64,000 nt of DNA from Tigriopus japonicus (Eukaryota; Arthropoda; Copepoda; Harpacticoida; Harpacticidae): assembly GCA_010645155.1 (NCBI GenBank), contig CM021313.1, positions 4,079,879 through 4,143,878 of the forward strand, written 5' to 3'. The translations under genes and the position numbers were made by a program. Each line of letters opens with the position of its first letter. Positions within the stretch are counted from its first letter, which is position 1. Of this stretch, positions 1-10,916 are shown in pieces. The notes under the pieces were generated by a model. That model worked only from the letters and a program-made list of their open reading frames with translations, searched no databases and was not told the origin of the DNA.

Positions 1-1827
1 TAAGGAACTTTGAAATTGACGTCAGAGACGTCGTACTGTGAAAACAGTGTTGAGAGGTTGCGTGATTTTGTCTCTTATCTTCCGTGGATAAATGGTGGAC
101 TTCGTCAGAAGACTCTTTTTTTTCTCCAACAGTACCAAGGTCGTGAAATGCAAACTAAATTAGCGGCAACTTAAATCTTAAATATGTTCTTTCCAGAGCA
201 AGAAGTGATCAATAAAGTTTGCAATGTCTTATATTTTGATGGGTTGTTACGACTAGTAGATGCCAGGAACAGAAGAACAGATGTTTTCCCCTCATTATCG
301 AAATTGTGAAAATACTGTAAGTGCAGTTTAAATTGAAATAGGTAGAAAAATAATTTGGAAAAAGCAAAAATCCAAAAATTATTTTCGGCATCATTGTGCG
401 ATTCATTGATGATAAAGCCGTAAAGAAGCAAGGCCTTAAGAGCTCTGAGAGTGCTGTAATAAACACAATATTTGAGGCGTTCCATTTAACACAACTGCTT
501 GTAGCTCCTGTATTTTTTACGCAAAATGTTTTTGCAAGTTTCAGACTTTGCCCAATTTCTCAAAAATTCATATTCTTCTCATACGCCTGAAAATGAAAGC
601 TATCAAAATCAAAACAAATTGTTAGCAGGGTCCGTAGTATTCTCAGAGCATGAAAATAAAGACTGAAATATTCGAATAGTGACAGAAATAGAAATACTAA
701 ATGACAAGGATCTCAAAAATATGTTCAATCCCCTCTTTTCGGTTGGTCTTCGGGTTAGGTTCGCTGTCCACGATTCTTGAAAGCTGTTTTTTATCACGCT
801 TCTCCAAAATTCATTGGACAAAAAACACTCATTCGACTCAAAATATCACCTAAGTACTCTTTTGAGACATGAACATGTACCTTTTTGTTGCTCGACGAAA
901 ACTTTGGTGAGTTTAAAGGAGTCAAAAGTGGTTTTGCCAACTTAAATCTTGCTAACTAGGGCTATTTATTTCCTGGAGCCTCCTAAAAACTCACCTACGT
1001 GTATAAAGCGTTCTCCAAATAAAAATAAATATTTTGTCTCTCTTTTAAGATAACGGCATACTCGCAGAAATAGTGCAAATATTTCCGTGATTTGATACCC
1101 AAGAATATCTATGACAAGAAAAAGAAAAGGAGCGAAGCAAGTAGCTTCCTCAGCTACCAAGACGTAGAGTACAGGGTGGGTGGACCAAGTGTAGACATTG
1201 GAGTTTTTAGTACGCTATGGTGTCCACTTAAGGTATAATTCGGCCTTCTTTTTTGGTCAATCCTTCAAAGGGAGACAAGCTGGGATACAAAATAATCCAT
1301 TCCAACCTGAAATTCTGCTTTACTCCCCTCGATTGACAAATGCAAGGCATTGTGTCAACTGTCCCAACTATCTTTGTGATGCCACAATCTAATCCATACC
1401 CAAGAGCTCTAAAAGTGAACTGTACAAAACAATTTCCATAAAATAACATTTCGTGATTTTGAAACTGAAATAATAAAAAAATCCATCGAAACTTGCAGTA
1501 TTTACGATGGCCTTAAAGGTCCGCCGACCCTGGAATGTTCTCATTATTTTCATTTGAAAGGCTTCAGCTTTTTCTTCTGGGTTCGTTTTGGTAATGACTA
1601 ATGATCTTAAGAGCTAATGAGTGAAAGTTCCATTGATTCATATGTATTCTAAAGGTTCTTATTTCATTGAATATGTTCATTGGCACATAATTTGAGGATC
1701 TTCAAAGATTTTGGTTTCAAATTTTTGAGGAAGAGAATATTAAGGTAAGTGAGAAAGGAGAAGCAGGTAGTTTGTTTTTATGAACCATAGCTTACCTTTC
1801 GTTGATTGGATTAAACAGAAAAAAACA
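1..1827. other. Left flank, no gene recognised
   Basis: No coding region could be supported here on either strand; the open frames are short and ordinary. Two small items stand out. A perfect cyclic-AMP-response-type palindrome TGACGTCA lies at 17-24, followed by a second GACGTC at 27-32. A mariner-like terminal sequence TACAGGGTGG lies at 1170-1179, with no matching opposite end found nearby, so it may be a solo transposon end or chance. Confidence 0.4.
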
Positions 1828-1833
1828 TTTATT
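1828..1833 (-). terminator. Possible poly(A) signal of the antisense gene
   Basis: TTTATT on the + strand reads AATAAA on the minus strand. It is the first canonical poly(A) hexamer I noticed downstream of the minus-strand stop codon at 2371-2373. It would give a 3' UTR of about 540 nt. It supports the antisense model only weakly, because such hexamers are common in AT-rich DNA. Confidence 0.25.
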
Positions 1834-2370
1834 GTTGAGAACAGAATCGTGGAAATAAGTTAACGCGCTCTCCTTTGGCTGTTTCCCGAACATGGACAAA
1901 GTTTACATCAACTAGCTTGAAAAGGCCAAAAGAAATAAGGTGTCCACCTTCCTTGACGCCTTAGTGCCATTCCAAAGAATTCCCTATTTCATGCCACTCT
2001 TTTGAACTTATCAAGGTCAAAATGAACGAGCCCAAGAAGAAGCCAGGAATTGGCGGGAACGAAAAAACAAGAAGTCCCCATGATCAATGTAAAAGATCAC
2101 GTCAATGGTGCGTCAAAGTGGCCATGGAGGTAGGTATTTTAAGATGTAGTCAAACTGCGACTGAACGCTAAGTTCTTTTATGGGAGCCATGATTGACCGC
2201 AAGACCTATATAAGTCTTTTTGTCACAAAGATAAGAGGATTCAAAGGCTATAAGAGACTCAAGTTCATGATGGTATTAAGGCCCTGAATGTGACACCTTA
2301 GGCGCCCTAGACCTCAGCGAGATCCTCAGCGAGACCGGCACCTTAGACCTCAGTTCATAACGAATTGGAC

Positions 2371-2575
2371 TTAGTTCAGAAGATCTGCCAAATTTCCCGG
2401 CTCGGGATTGAGACTATGTTGAAGGCTTAGTATAGTTATTTCAATTTTAAATGTCCCATCCTGTTTGTCAATGTATTCAACAAAACTTCCAGCTCTGCTT
2501 AGAGTTGGTTTTTCTGGTTGTTTGGTATAAAGTTCTCTATGAGTCCATTCAACGATCACGATTTCCTTTCCTGCC
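2371..2575 (-). CDS. Last coding exon of a predicted antisense gene, function unknown
   Basis: The minus-strand frame opens after a strong acceptor (pyrimidine-rich run ending TTTATACAG, 2584-2576) and runs 67 full codons to TAA at 2371-2373. It begins with one base that completes a split Arg codon with the two bases left by the exon at 5367-5609, so the join is in phase. The peptide starts AGKEIVIVEWTHREL and ends GNLADLLN. I recognise no domain, signal peptide or membrane segment. Together with 5367-5609 and 7643-7896 it gives a continuous 233-residue C-terminal segment. Aristaless exon 1 (4066-4384, opposite strand) would lie inside the intron separating this exon from the previous one. 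Seen: frame, splice signals, phase. Inferred: that it is transcribed. It could be a chance open frame. Confidence 0.38.
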
Positions 2576-3499
2576 CTGTATAAACCCACAAATAATGGTA
2601 ATGCTCATCTTACAAGGCTGAAATAGAATATGTGATCTGTTTTATGGTGAGTTGGAGGACAGGGTAACAATAAACAAGTGCACTTTTATTTTCTGAATTA
2701 TATATTTTACTATTGCTGCATATTTATTGTATCTCGTCTGTTACCTATGTTGTTTTGGCTGAGTTAGTTTTTTTTACCAATTTTTTACCAATAGTTTTAG
2801 TTTTTTACCAATTGATTCATCAGATGCTTACAAATAAAAGGAATTTATTGGCAGAAATGTGCACCAATGATTTCGAATTCAATGTTGATATATGTAAATG
2901 CTGAATCTGAATACAAACTGTTTTTAGGATGCGACTGGATGCCAAAATTTTAAAGCATCAGTTTTCTGAAGAGTGAAGAAGCTTAGAATCTTTGTCAAAT
3001 TCATGCTGAATTCCACGTAATTAAATTCAAGGTTGGCAATGAGCACTAAGTGTTGAAAAATAAAGTTCTAAATGAGAACACGCCTTTTGGGATTATTGTT
3101 ACAACCTCATTCGTCAATTTCGATTGTGACTTGTAATCGTAAGGGTGTAGTGTACTTGTCAACCTGTGACACCTCCCAAAAATGAGTCCCAATCTTCATC
3201 CTAACCCTTCTTTTTTGAGATCTCCCAATCAAGTGAGCGTCGTCCTCGATTAGCCCGCAAGTCCTTGTTTTGTGCAGTACTGTGTAATAACAATGTGTCT
3301 TGTGATCTACCGTGCATTTGCCAATGCGCCTCTAGTTTTGTAGGTACTTGGTGACTTGATTATTTTTCCCCTCTGGTTTTCGTTGAGCAGCTACTCAAAG
3401 CGCTGCTCAATGCACATCATGAGGAACAAATCCTGGTGGGAGCTTCAACTGAGCCACCAACCACCGAGTTGTCGTTTTCCAGTAGCCAGTACCACTGAC

Positions 3500-4065
3500 G
3501 AAACACAATCACCAAGTAGCCTGATCAAGAAGCTCTCTCTCTCTCTGTCTCTCTCGCTCTTTCCTTCCGTTACTTCTCCTTGTGTAGCTCTCTGAGTGTC
3601 TCGAGCTTTTTCCCTCGACCGACAGGGGCTCCTCACACACTCGCCAACAAAGTGCAACTTGTCATTCGATTCTTCGTTCAATTTCCCCGCCTTTTGAATT
3701 GGACTTGTGCCTGGGCTTGTATTGAGTTCATTTGAGAATGAACCATATCCGTTAGCGAACCCCACGGGTGCCCGGGTCCATTTGACGAGCCAAAGTGGAC
3801 GGACGACTAACCAACACTAGCAAGTCCATCGAAACTGCAACAGATTGTTGGGCTGCTAGTTTTTCACCCACCAGAAAGTGTGATCATCACCATTGAAAAG
3901 AAATCAATTCCTACGTCTTTTGTGTGCCGAGTGGTGGTGTGCGGATATCCATGTGATTTGACAACATATCGTCTTTTGTTCTGGACAAAACATCGATTGG
4001 AAGTGCTCGGAATCCATCCGATTGATTGCTCAGTAGACATTGGCCAGTGTTGTGGGGGTGACAAA
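3500..4065 (+). promoter_or_regulatory. Probable aristaless 5' UTR and promoter region
   Basis: The 560 bases before the aristaless start codon contain a CT-rich microsatellite (3533-3560), no obvious TATA box and no clear splice acceptor. The reading frame in phase with the start codon is open back to 3811, but it contains no ATG before 4066 and its peptide is not protein-like, so I treat it as untranslated. The transcription start cannot be placed from sequence alone. An upstream non-coding exon is possible. Confidence 0.4.
3533..3560. repeat. (CT)n microsatellite
   Basis: Nearly pure CT dinucleotide tract with two interruptions, about 500 bases before the aristaless start codon. CT/GA tracts near arthropod promoters can bind GAGA-type factors. 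Whether this one does is an inference. Confidence 0.8.
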
Positions 4066-4384
4066 ATGGATCTGAGCAATTGCAATGGAGCCAGTCTATC
4101 CAAATTGGCTTCAATGGACCCGCACGTGTTTTTGGCCTCGAATCTTAAATATTCGGGAATTCCTTTACCCAAGATCCCAACCTCGATTCAAGAGAGCGTG
4201 AAACACAAATCTGTCCCGAAATCGGTGCCGAGTCCTGGACCCGGAAATTCGAGGAGTTCCGCCAATAGCATCTTCTCCATTAGTAGTTTAGTCAACGGCA
4301 TGGGACCTCAAGGGGGGCACAGATCCAGTCCAGAAATGAAGCACGAAAATCCTGCTTTAAACTCGTCAAAGTCTTCTCGAGCGG
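4066..4384 (+). CDS. Aristaless homeobox protein, coding exon 1
   Basis: Encodes residues 1-106 plus the first base of codon 107 of a predicted 436-residue paired-class homeodomain transcription factor acting in the nucleus. ATG 4066 is the first in-frame ATG of its open frame and has a good context (ACAAAATGG). The peptide is Ser/Pro/Asn-rich and low in known domains. FSISSLV at residues 70-76 resembles the engrailed-homology-1 (octapeptide) motif that recruits Groucho corepressors in many homeodomain proteins. The exon ends GCGG|GTAGGT, a good donor in phase 1. The exon at 28829 starts with AC, which completes Asp 107, so the two join without any adjustment. The peptide is not recognisable on its own; assignment to aristaless rests on this phase match and on the summed exons giving exactly 437 codons. 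Another upstream exon could replace it in some transcripts. Confidence 0.75.
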
Positions 4385-5366
4385 GTAGGTTGCCTTTAGA
4401 TATTATGTTTTGTTGATGTTTGTTTTATTTTTTTATGACTCTTAAACGTGCGTCAAAGGGAAAGTGCCAAAGTTACAGAGTTCCGAAGCTTTCTCTTCGG
4501 AGAAACATGTTTTTGACATTTTCGGTTCAGAGTAAGCAAATTTAAAAACATTTGTGTTTAGGCGTAGGATTAGAAAGCCTTTTGTTGCGATAAAATAGAA
4601 AAGTTGCTGAATTTGGACAAAAACGCCAAAAGTTGAAATTTTTGGCGCAAGTTGCATTTTACCACTCTGTCCGAAGCTCCAGTGATAACTAGGCCTGAGA
4701 ATTTAATACAAATAAAACTTACCAACAACTTCCGTAAAAATGCAAATAAAATGGGCCAATAATTCAAACATAAATGCAAGTAGATTTTCCTCTTTGAATT
4801 TTATTTTCAACACCAAGTTTCCTATCCATTATTATTATGACGCCTTTCTTGCTGATGTCTGATGGCATTGCAAAAACAAAAAAAAACATACTTTTTTTTA
4901 GGAATTTACAACTACTTTATTACATTTTGGGATATCTCAGCAAAAAATTGTTTCTCAAGCCACCTTGGAATGCTCATTATGCAAGTAAATGCACAAAATG
5001 CAAAAAAAGTTATTTGCATCAAATTCCGCGACAATACCTAAAATCCGGTCACTTTTCAAGAAACTGCCTTACAAAGAATGTCAAAGTCCTCACATATTTC
5101 ATAATTTTTAGTTAGTTAGATCGATGCGATGTCTTATGATCATTGCCATATCAATTATCACTTGACAATTTCCACCAGCAAACGCACGTGTTTACGATGT
5201 CTTGATAAGAGTGTTCAAACTCGTTAGTTGTTCTTCAACATGACAACGAAGCCACCGACTAAGGAAGGTAGATCCCTGCCTATTTGTTGGCTTGATATGC
5301 ACAACTTCCAACCTCAATACAGGGAACATAATGGTCCAAGGACTCAATGACTGACTGAGTGGCTAC

Positions 5367-5609
5367 CTTCCTCGGTACTTGTATTCATAACAACCTAACC
5401 CTTTGAAAGTGAACACAGCACGTCCACGTTCATTTGGGATGGCTTGGCTTGTGAGTTGTGGATTATTTAATGTCTGGATGTCATGCAAATCTGTCATAAT
5501 TTGGCTCCATTTAGTGACATAATCACGTTGAATACACACACGCTTGACATCCTGATTACCATTTGAGTGCTTGCTAATGGTACAACATGCTGTGAGAACA
5601 ATTACAGCC
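5367..5609 (-). CDS. Internal exon of a predicted antisense gene, function unknown
   Basis: On the minus strand a strong acceptor (pyrimidine-rich, ending CATTTCTAG at 5610) is followed by 243 nt of open frame ending at donor GGAAG|GTAGCC. The exon starts with one base, completing a Trp codon left split by the exon at 7643-7896, and ends with two bases of an Arg codon completed by the exon at 2371-2575. Both joins keep frame. The peptide begins AVIVLTACCTISKHSNGN and contains a Cys pair and a further Cys within 20 residues; I recognise no family. An alternative acceptor 20 nt further in (CTCACAG) would change the required phase. Seen: frame and splice signals. Inferred: gene status. Confidence 0.38.
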
Positions 5610-7024
5610 CTAGAAATGGCAATTAATAAAGAACCAGTTTGAGCCTCTGGGTCGGTTATCAATGACTAGCTCTTTATTTTTTGAACAGAACCGTTCTTGG
5701 TGGAGATATTCAAGAACAGAGAGGATTGTCTTGCAACCGCGTAATTGACATGAAATTCGTTCCTCCCGATGAGCTTTCATGGAAAGTTGAAAAACGACCC
5801 TTGAGGGAAGATATTCCACTTTGTCATCCCGGATTGACATCCAGGTCATTAATTATTCAAAACCAAAGCCTCTCATTCCTCATTTTACCCAAAGCCACAT
5901 CTATCTTTGGGCTGACAAGTCCTTCTGTCGAGCAGGTTCCAATTGGGTTGGATTTGCATATTACATTCGTTTCGTTTGGAAGAGGCCAACCAACTCACAT
6001 GATGTTCAAAGTTGGCCAGCTAATCAATTGAATCCCATTGGACCGAATCGCCACAAAAATTACAAAGTTTTAGCGCCAACACGAATGAACTTGTAAGTTC
6101 ATTCAAGGGTCTTTTTATCTTTTGCTCTTGCGGCCCATTCTCATGATTCCATGCATGAGTTGACCCGCCCACTTATTAATAAACTCGAGAAAACTAACAA
6201 GTTCAGTTGGTATCGTATTGGGCCAGGTAGATCTGGAAGCCAACCCTAACGCTATAGACCGATATGGAGATGAAAATAGGAGAAAACCTAGAAATCGAGA
6301 GTCTTTTTCACTCACTCTTTATTTCAATTGATCTATACTTTCATCTATTGACGAATTTTACAAGTTCGGATTGAAATTTTTGACAGTTCCAAAGAAGCAG
6401 TGGGACATGCACAACGTTTGCTCCAGTGGGGCCGGGCAACTCAGCACAGCCAACAGCCCTGTTTTACCGCCAGCCGCATGATTTAAAACGCTCACTTGAG
6501 CAACCTCTGTGCATTTCCCATTATTGACTTTGTACCAGAATAACTTTTTTGCCTTTTCTTAGATGAAGTAATACCACTCAAGAACTAGAAAGGAATAAGA
6601 TAGACTACTAAATTCAATGCATTTGCTGATGTCGAACTGTGGCATGGAAGTTTTTCGTTAATGGCAAATTCCGAAATTAAAAGACACGCCTTTGCTAACA
6701 AGACGTTATTTATCGATAGTGGGAGAATTAGATGTGGGGCATTCTGGATTTACAGCCCATCCTTTCTCTCTCTCTCTCTCTCCTCGAGCGAGATTGCACA
6801 CGTTCTCGGAGCTACGAACGAACTGGCAAAAGTTCATTCAGCTCCCCAATAGAATGGGCCACTGACCAAATGTGCATGGAAATTCTTCCTACCCACAAAA
6901 TTCTTTCCTCCAACGCGGTCAGAGCAGTAATGAAACGGACTATTTGTGAAATTTATGCTCCAAGCGTCTAATGAACACATGTCAAGATGGCTGCCAGAGG
7001 AGGTCTTTCGTCGTCATAAGGAAT

Positions 7025-7037
7025 TAATTATGCAAAT
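7025..7037. promoter_or_regulatory. Overlapping TAATTA homeodomain core and ATGCAAAT octamer
   Basis: TAATTA (7025-7030) runs directly into the perfect POU octamer ATGCAAAT (7030-7037). A TAATTA core is the site type bound by Q50 paired-class and Antennapedia-class homeodomains; the octamer is the POU-domain site. Their overlap inside the first intron of a homeobox gene makes a plausible enhancer, but short sites like these also occur by chance. Confidence 0.35.
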
Positions 7038-7642
7038 TTATTAACAATCTACCCGCATTGACATGAGATTTTGAGCCACATTCCAAGATGACAAGCTCAT
7101 TAAGAGGTCAGGAATTTCTACACGACCACCAAAAACTTTCTTCAACCATGGGATTTCATTCTTCCTGGCGCTACTCTAGCATAAAAATCAACCTTATTAT
7201 TTTTGTTGTAGCCAACCACTAAATCCCTAGTTCAGTTGTCGCGTTTTCTGTGGACGTTCTTAATAGTCACGTAGAACATTTTCGTCTAATCTAATAGAGG
7301 GGAAACGTGAACGAAAGAGAAAAAAAGTACATAACCAACTACTACCGAAACGGATTGAGACACTCTTTTTCGGGATGTTTTCCGAGGTACGAACATTGCA
7401 CATGAACCGGTACCAGATTGTTTGGTGGTATGGTAGCTTCAATTGCTTCAGTAGGAAGTAGTTATTGGTCCTACGTGCCCGTTGTAATTCACTTCAAGTG
7501 GTCGGCGGCAATTTCATGGAGACATGCCGTAATGATGGTTACATTTGTTTAACTCATTCCCTCACATTGTCATGACTGTTCAGTTAAAGAAAACCAACAC
7601 CACAAAGTTCCCGAATAACCTTAACGTAGACAATTTACATAC

Positions 7643-7896
7643 CAACCAGGCATAACTTGAGGATTGCTTGTGAATTCTCCATCAGTCTTGTAACTAATGG
7701 TATTGGTCTTGAGATTCAATTTCAACTTTCGCCCCGATGTCGTGTCTATCTGTGCTGTGATGGTGGCCATTGGCCGTGTTTCGGCCTCAGAGCAGACGAG
7801 AGGTGGTAATAGGAACGGATTTCGTGTTAAATACCAGTCCATTTTCCACAGAACCATAACATCGTTACTTAGTTCTGTTAGCATTAACGTGTCTAA
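7643..7896 (-). CDS. Internal or first coding exon of a predicted antisense gene, function unknown
   Basis: The minus-strand acceptor (pyrimidine-rich, ending CTTGCCAG) precedes 254 nt of open frame that ends at a good donor, GGTTG|GTATGT, in phase 2. The next exon at 5367-5609 starts with the single base needed. The frame begins LDTLMLTELSNDV and later contains MATITAQIDTTSGRKLKLNL. The ATGs inside it (for example AAAATGG near residue 19) could be starts, or the exon may be internal because it begins in phase 0 after a good acceptor. Possible upstream exons at 10809-10916 and 24368-24504 both end in phase 0, as required, but adjacency is unproven. No domain recognised. Confidence 0.38.
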
Positions 7897-9316
7897 CTGG
7901 CAAGGAAGTTTGTCATCCAGAAGTCAAAGATGGAGACTAGTGGCAAGATTGGCTAGTTGATGGCGGCACGATGCGGATATCTGTGAATAAACCAGAGTAC
8001 GTTATTCTTCGACAAATGATGACTTGATTTTACGAGTTGTAACCGCTAGCATTGAATGGAATTGTAAGGAGATTTGAGAGTACATTCTTCGCTCAAGATA
8101 ATTAGTGTGAGGGTAATTAACTTAGCTTTTCATCATTTTGCAATGTGCTTCTGATGATGATTATCCTCCACAATAAATCGCGTTTCTCTAAGCAATAAAT
8201 TAAGTATACACATCGGCACAGTCGTAAGTTATTATTCCCGACAATTGTGCGGATTCCCAAGTGGAAACGAAATTAATATCCTCTATGTGTCCGCACTTTT
8301 TTTTTAACCTAAGGGTAAACCTGGCTTAATGAGGTTTTGCTGGCCGTCATTGAGTTTGCAAATCTAAAGGAAATTCCTTCACATTTATAGTTTCCTGGCC
8401 ATTCTGTGCCAAAAAGGGACACTCAAATTGGCAAAACGAATCGGGCAGGATGTGATGGCGAAAAATGAACCTCTTGAGAGTATTACTCAATAGTTAAAAC
8501 AAAATTGAACCTAACATTGATCTGTCTATTTGCTTTTTCTCGGCTGTATTCTTTCGTTAGGCAGACCAGCTCTTGTCCATAAAAAGGGCTCCACTTATGG
8601 TTGTTATTCGAACTTATGGTGATGTCAATCTGGCAACCCTGTCATGGTGTTTTAATGTTCCTTCGGAATGTGCCCAGGCAAAACAAAAGCTTTACCAAAT
8701 GGTTTGGAAAGAGGACGACGATAAAGCTACAAAGAAAGACTTTTTTGGCAATAAATGGAACAGTCGGAGAAATAATTTATTGATCCTCTTTCGACAACAT
8801 TAGTATTCGAGGGATCCTGAGAGCTAAATCAAGCTAAAAGAGTGAGAACACGAAAGCAAATCCCATTCCTCGTGTTCTTAATTATTGCTCACTACTTGAA
8901 ACTTGTATCACGATATTGAAGTCAACCACTTCAAAAGCCTTGAAGAAGAAACAAATCGTTTAGGAAACAAAGAGAAACGAGTTCTATTGGCACAAATTGA
9001 GGCACTAGTCAATTTGCCATCATTTGAAAACCACCATATGGCTTGTCCTGTCAATGAACTTGGATTAAAGTGGCTCAATAGCTAGCTGTATTAAAGTCAA
9101 TTCATGGTCAATCAACACGTGTCTTGTTTCACAAATCAGCCACGCTTTCAAAATGGATGTGTCAACTAGCGTGGACAAGATTATCCCCGCCAAGATCCGC
9201 CTCATTTCCCAACGCCCTCTTCTAGATTTTGGAAGCTTCCATCGAACGTACTGTTCTACGTACTTGATGAGTGACTGAGATCCCAAACGAACGGACTGAA
9301 TAGCACAGAAAGAGAC

Positions 9317-9340
9317 AGAGAGAGAGAGAGAGAGGGAGAG
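9317..9340. repeat. (AG)n microsatellite
   Basis: AG dinucleotide tract with one interruption within aristaless intron 1. Similar CT/AG tracts occur at 6765-6782 and 53408-53420. Confidence 0.75.
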
Positions 9341-10808
9341 GCTAACAACGCCGAAGAAGGAGAAGAGAGTGAGTGCTCGAGCACTAATTGAATTAGGGTT
9401 CCGGCCTGGGCTTGACCAATCAGGATCGAGCTCAAGTCATTCCCATCACCCACCACCCACCTTTGGAGCTTTGGTTCTCAGTTCGCCTTATTCATATGAA
9501 CCAGTCGACGTCGACCAAAGCTCCGTACGATCCGTTCGGATCATCAACATGGATTAAATGGTAGCTGGCTAGCTATTGGTGGTGGTTTCGGGAAAGTCGA
9601 TTGCGGGTTTACGATGAATGGACGAATGCTTTTGTGACATGGACTGTCCAACAATGGGAATGAGGGATTTTGGCAAATTACGCGTGATCAGCAGCTTCAT
9701 CACGGATTGACTCAACGGGTTGGACCAGAAGTTAATCTATGGAAGTAATTACTCTTCAGTAATGGTTTACCCCTCTAATTGCCCTTCTCCTAGCTAGAAA
9801 GCACGTGCATTAACAGTCATAGACGTGTTCAAAATCCGTGGTCATCCAGTAGTTCAGATCGGGTAGGTTGTGTTTTCAGGAATGCGATTACTGCAAAAAC
9901 CTAACTTTCGTGCCAGTTCCAAGATCATTTGTCGTTGACAAAAAGGTACCAACTGAGTTGCTTGACACGAAACATTAGTACTACCATGCCCGCATCTTTT
10001 TTTCCTTGATGGATTTCTAATCACCCATGCTTGAAAATCCACAACTAAGTACAAACAACAATCGGCTTATTTTGATACTGAGAATAACCAAGTATTAAAT
10101 AACAAATAAACCCCGAACAAGATTCATCGGATCAAACAAGCTAAGTGGATCATTGACATGATTTTTTTCAATATTAATTCTCATCAAAATGCCCTAGTTA
10201 AAGAGGATTTTTCATAGCAATGGCATTTGATCGATGAGATTCCTCCCTGAATATCCTAACTGACAAACTGACTTGAATTGAGCTCTCAGTACCAAGCAAT
10301 GCGTGTTATAATGACTTGAAATTGAATCTACTGTTTTCTAGTGGCTTCCTTTTTCACGAATTATTATTCATTTGTGGCTTTGGGAGAGGAAACGTATATT
10401 GATTGTCTCGATAATTACTCCGCACCACTGCCAATGCCATCATTACCATTATTATCGTTCATTTGCCAGGGGCCGATTCCTTCTGATTCGTCAGTTCCAG
10501 CGTCTGTCCACGCCTCCTGCACAGTTTTCATACCGTTCGTTCGTTGTACCTAGCTTAATTACGGTTATTCTCAATTGTAATGAATGCCACTGGTTTTTCT
10601 TCGTGGAGCACAGGTTCTCATGCATGTCTAACTTAAAGGAATTAAATTACAATTGCCGTCTTCATTAGTTCATCGTGGCTAGAACTGGAACACATTAACG
10701 AGCTGAATTCTTCAACGAGGATCGTTTTTTAAGCGAACAAGGCTTGGATAATTTCATTTGCTCTCTCTGATTGGCCCAGAGAGAAACAAGCGTCTGAGTA
10801 AAGCCAAC

Positions 10809-10916
10809 CTGGCAATCATAATGACATGAGAAGACCTCAAATCCATCAGTTGTGGCCTTAATGAAGCTTTGTGGCTTATTAATTGCTCTGTGCGACTTGT
10901 AATCACTTCCCAGACA
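10809..10916 (-). CDS. Tentative antisense exon, function unknown
   Basis: A minus-strand frame of exactly 36 codons lies between the acceptor ATGCCTTTACAAG and TGCCAG|GTTGGC. Its peptide starts CLGSDYKSHRAINK and ends FSCHYDCQ, with three Cys in 36 residues. Start and end are both phase 0, matching the phase at which the exon at 7643-7896 begins. The donor is weak (GTTGGC), and another minus-strand frame across the same bases is also open, so this is only a candidate. Confidence 0.18.

Larger units (their letters stand above)
2576..5366 (-). other. Predicted antisense intron containing aristaless exon 1
   Basis: About 2.8 kb between two predicted minus-strand exons. It begins with donor GTAGCC (5366-5361) and ends with acceptor ACAG (2576). 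On the opposite strand it holds the aristaless upstream region and first coding exon. At 2766-2812 three copies of a T-tract followed by ACCAA occur in tandem. A + strand frame at 4837-5115 contains a zinc-knuckle-like KSGHFSRNC but lacks the first Cys pair, so it is at most a decayed gag remnant. Confidence 0.3.

Noticed and set aside
3811..4065. N-terminal extension of aristaless upstream of ATG 4066
   Set aside because: The frame is open but has no ATG, is Cys-rich and not protein-like, and no good acceptor starts it.
4837..5115. Retroviral-type gag zinc knuckle (KSGHFSRNC)
   Set aside because: The first Cys pair of the CCHC knuckle is missing, and no LTR, protease or polymerase sequence is nearby.
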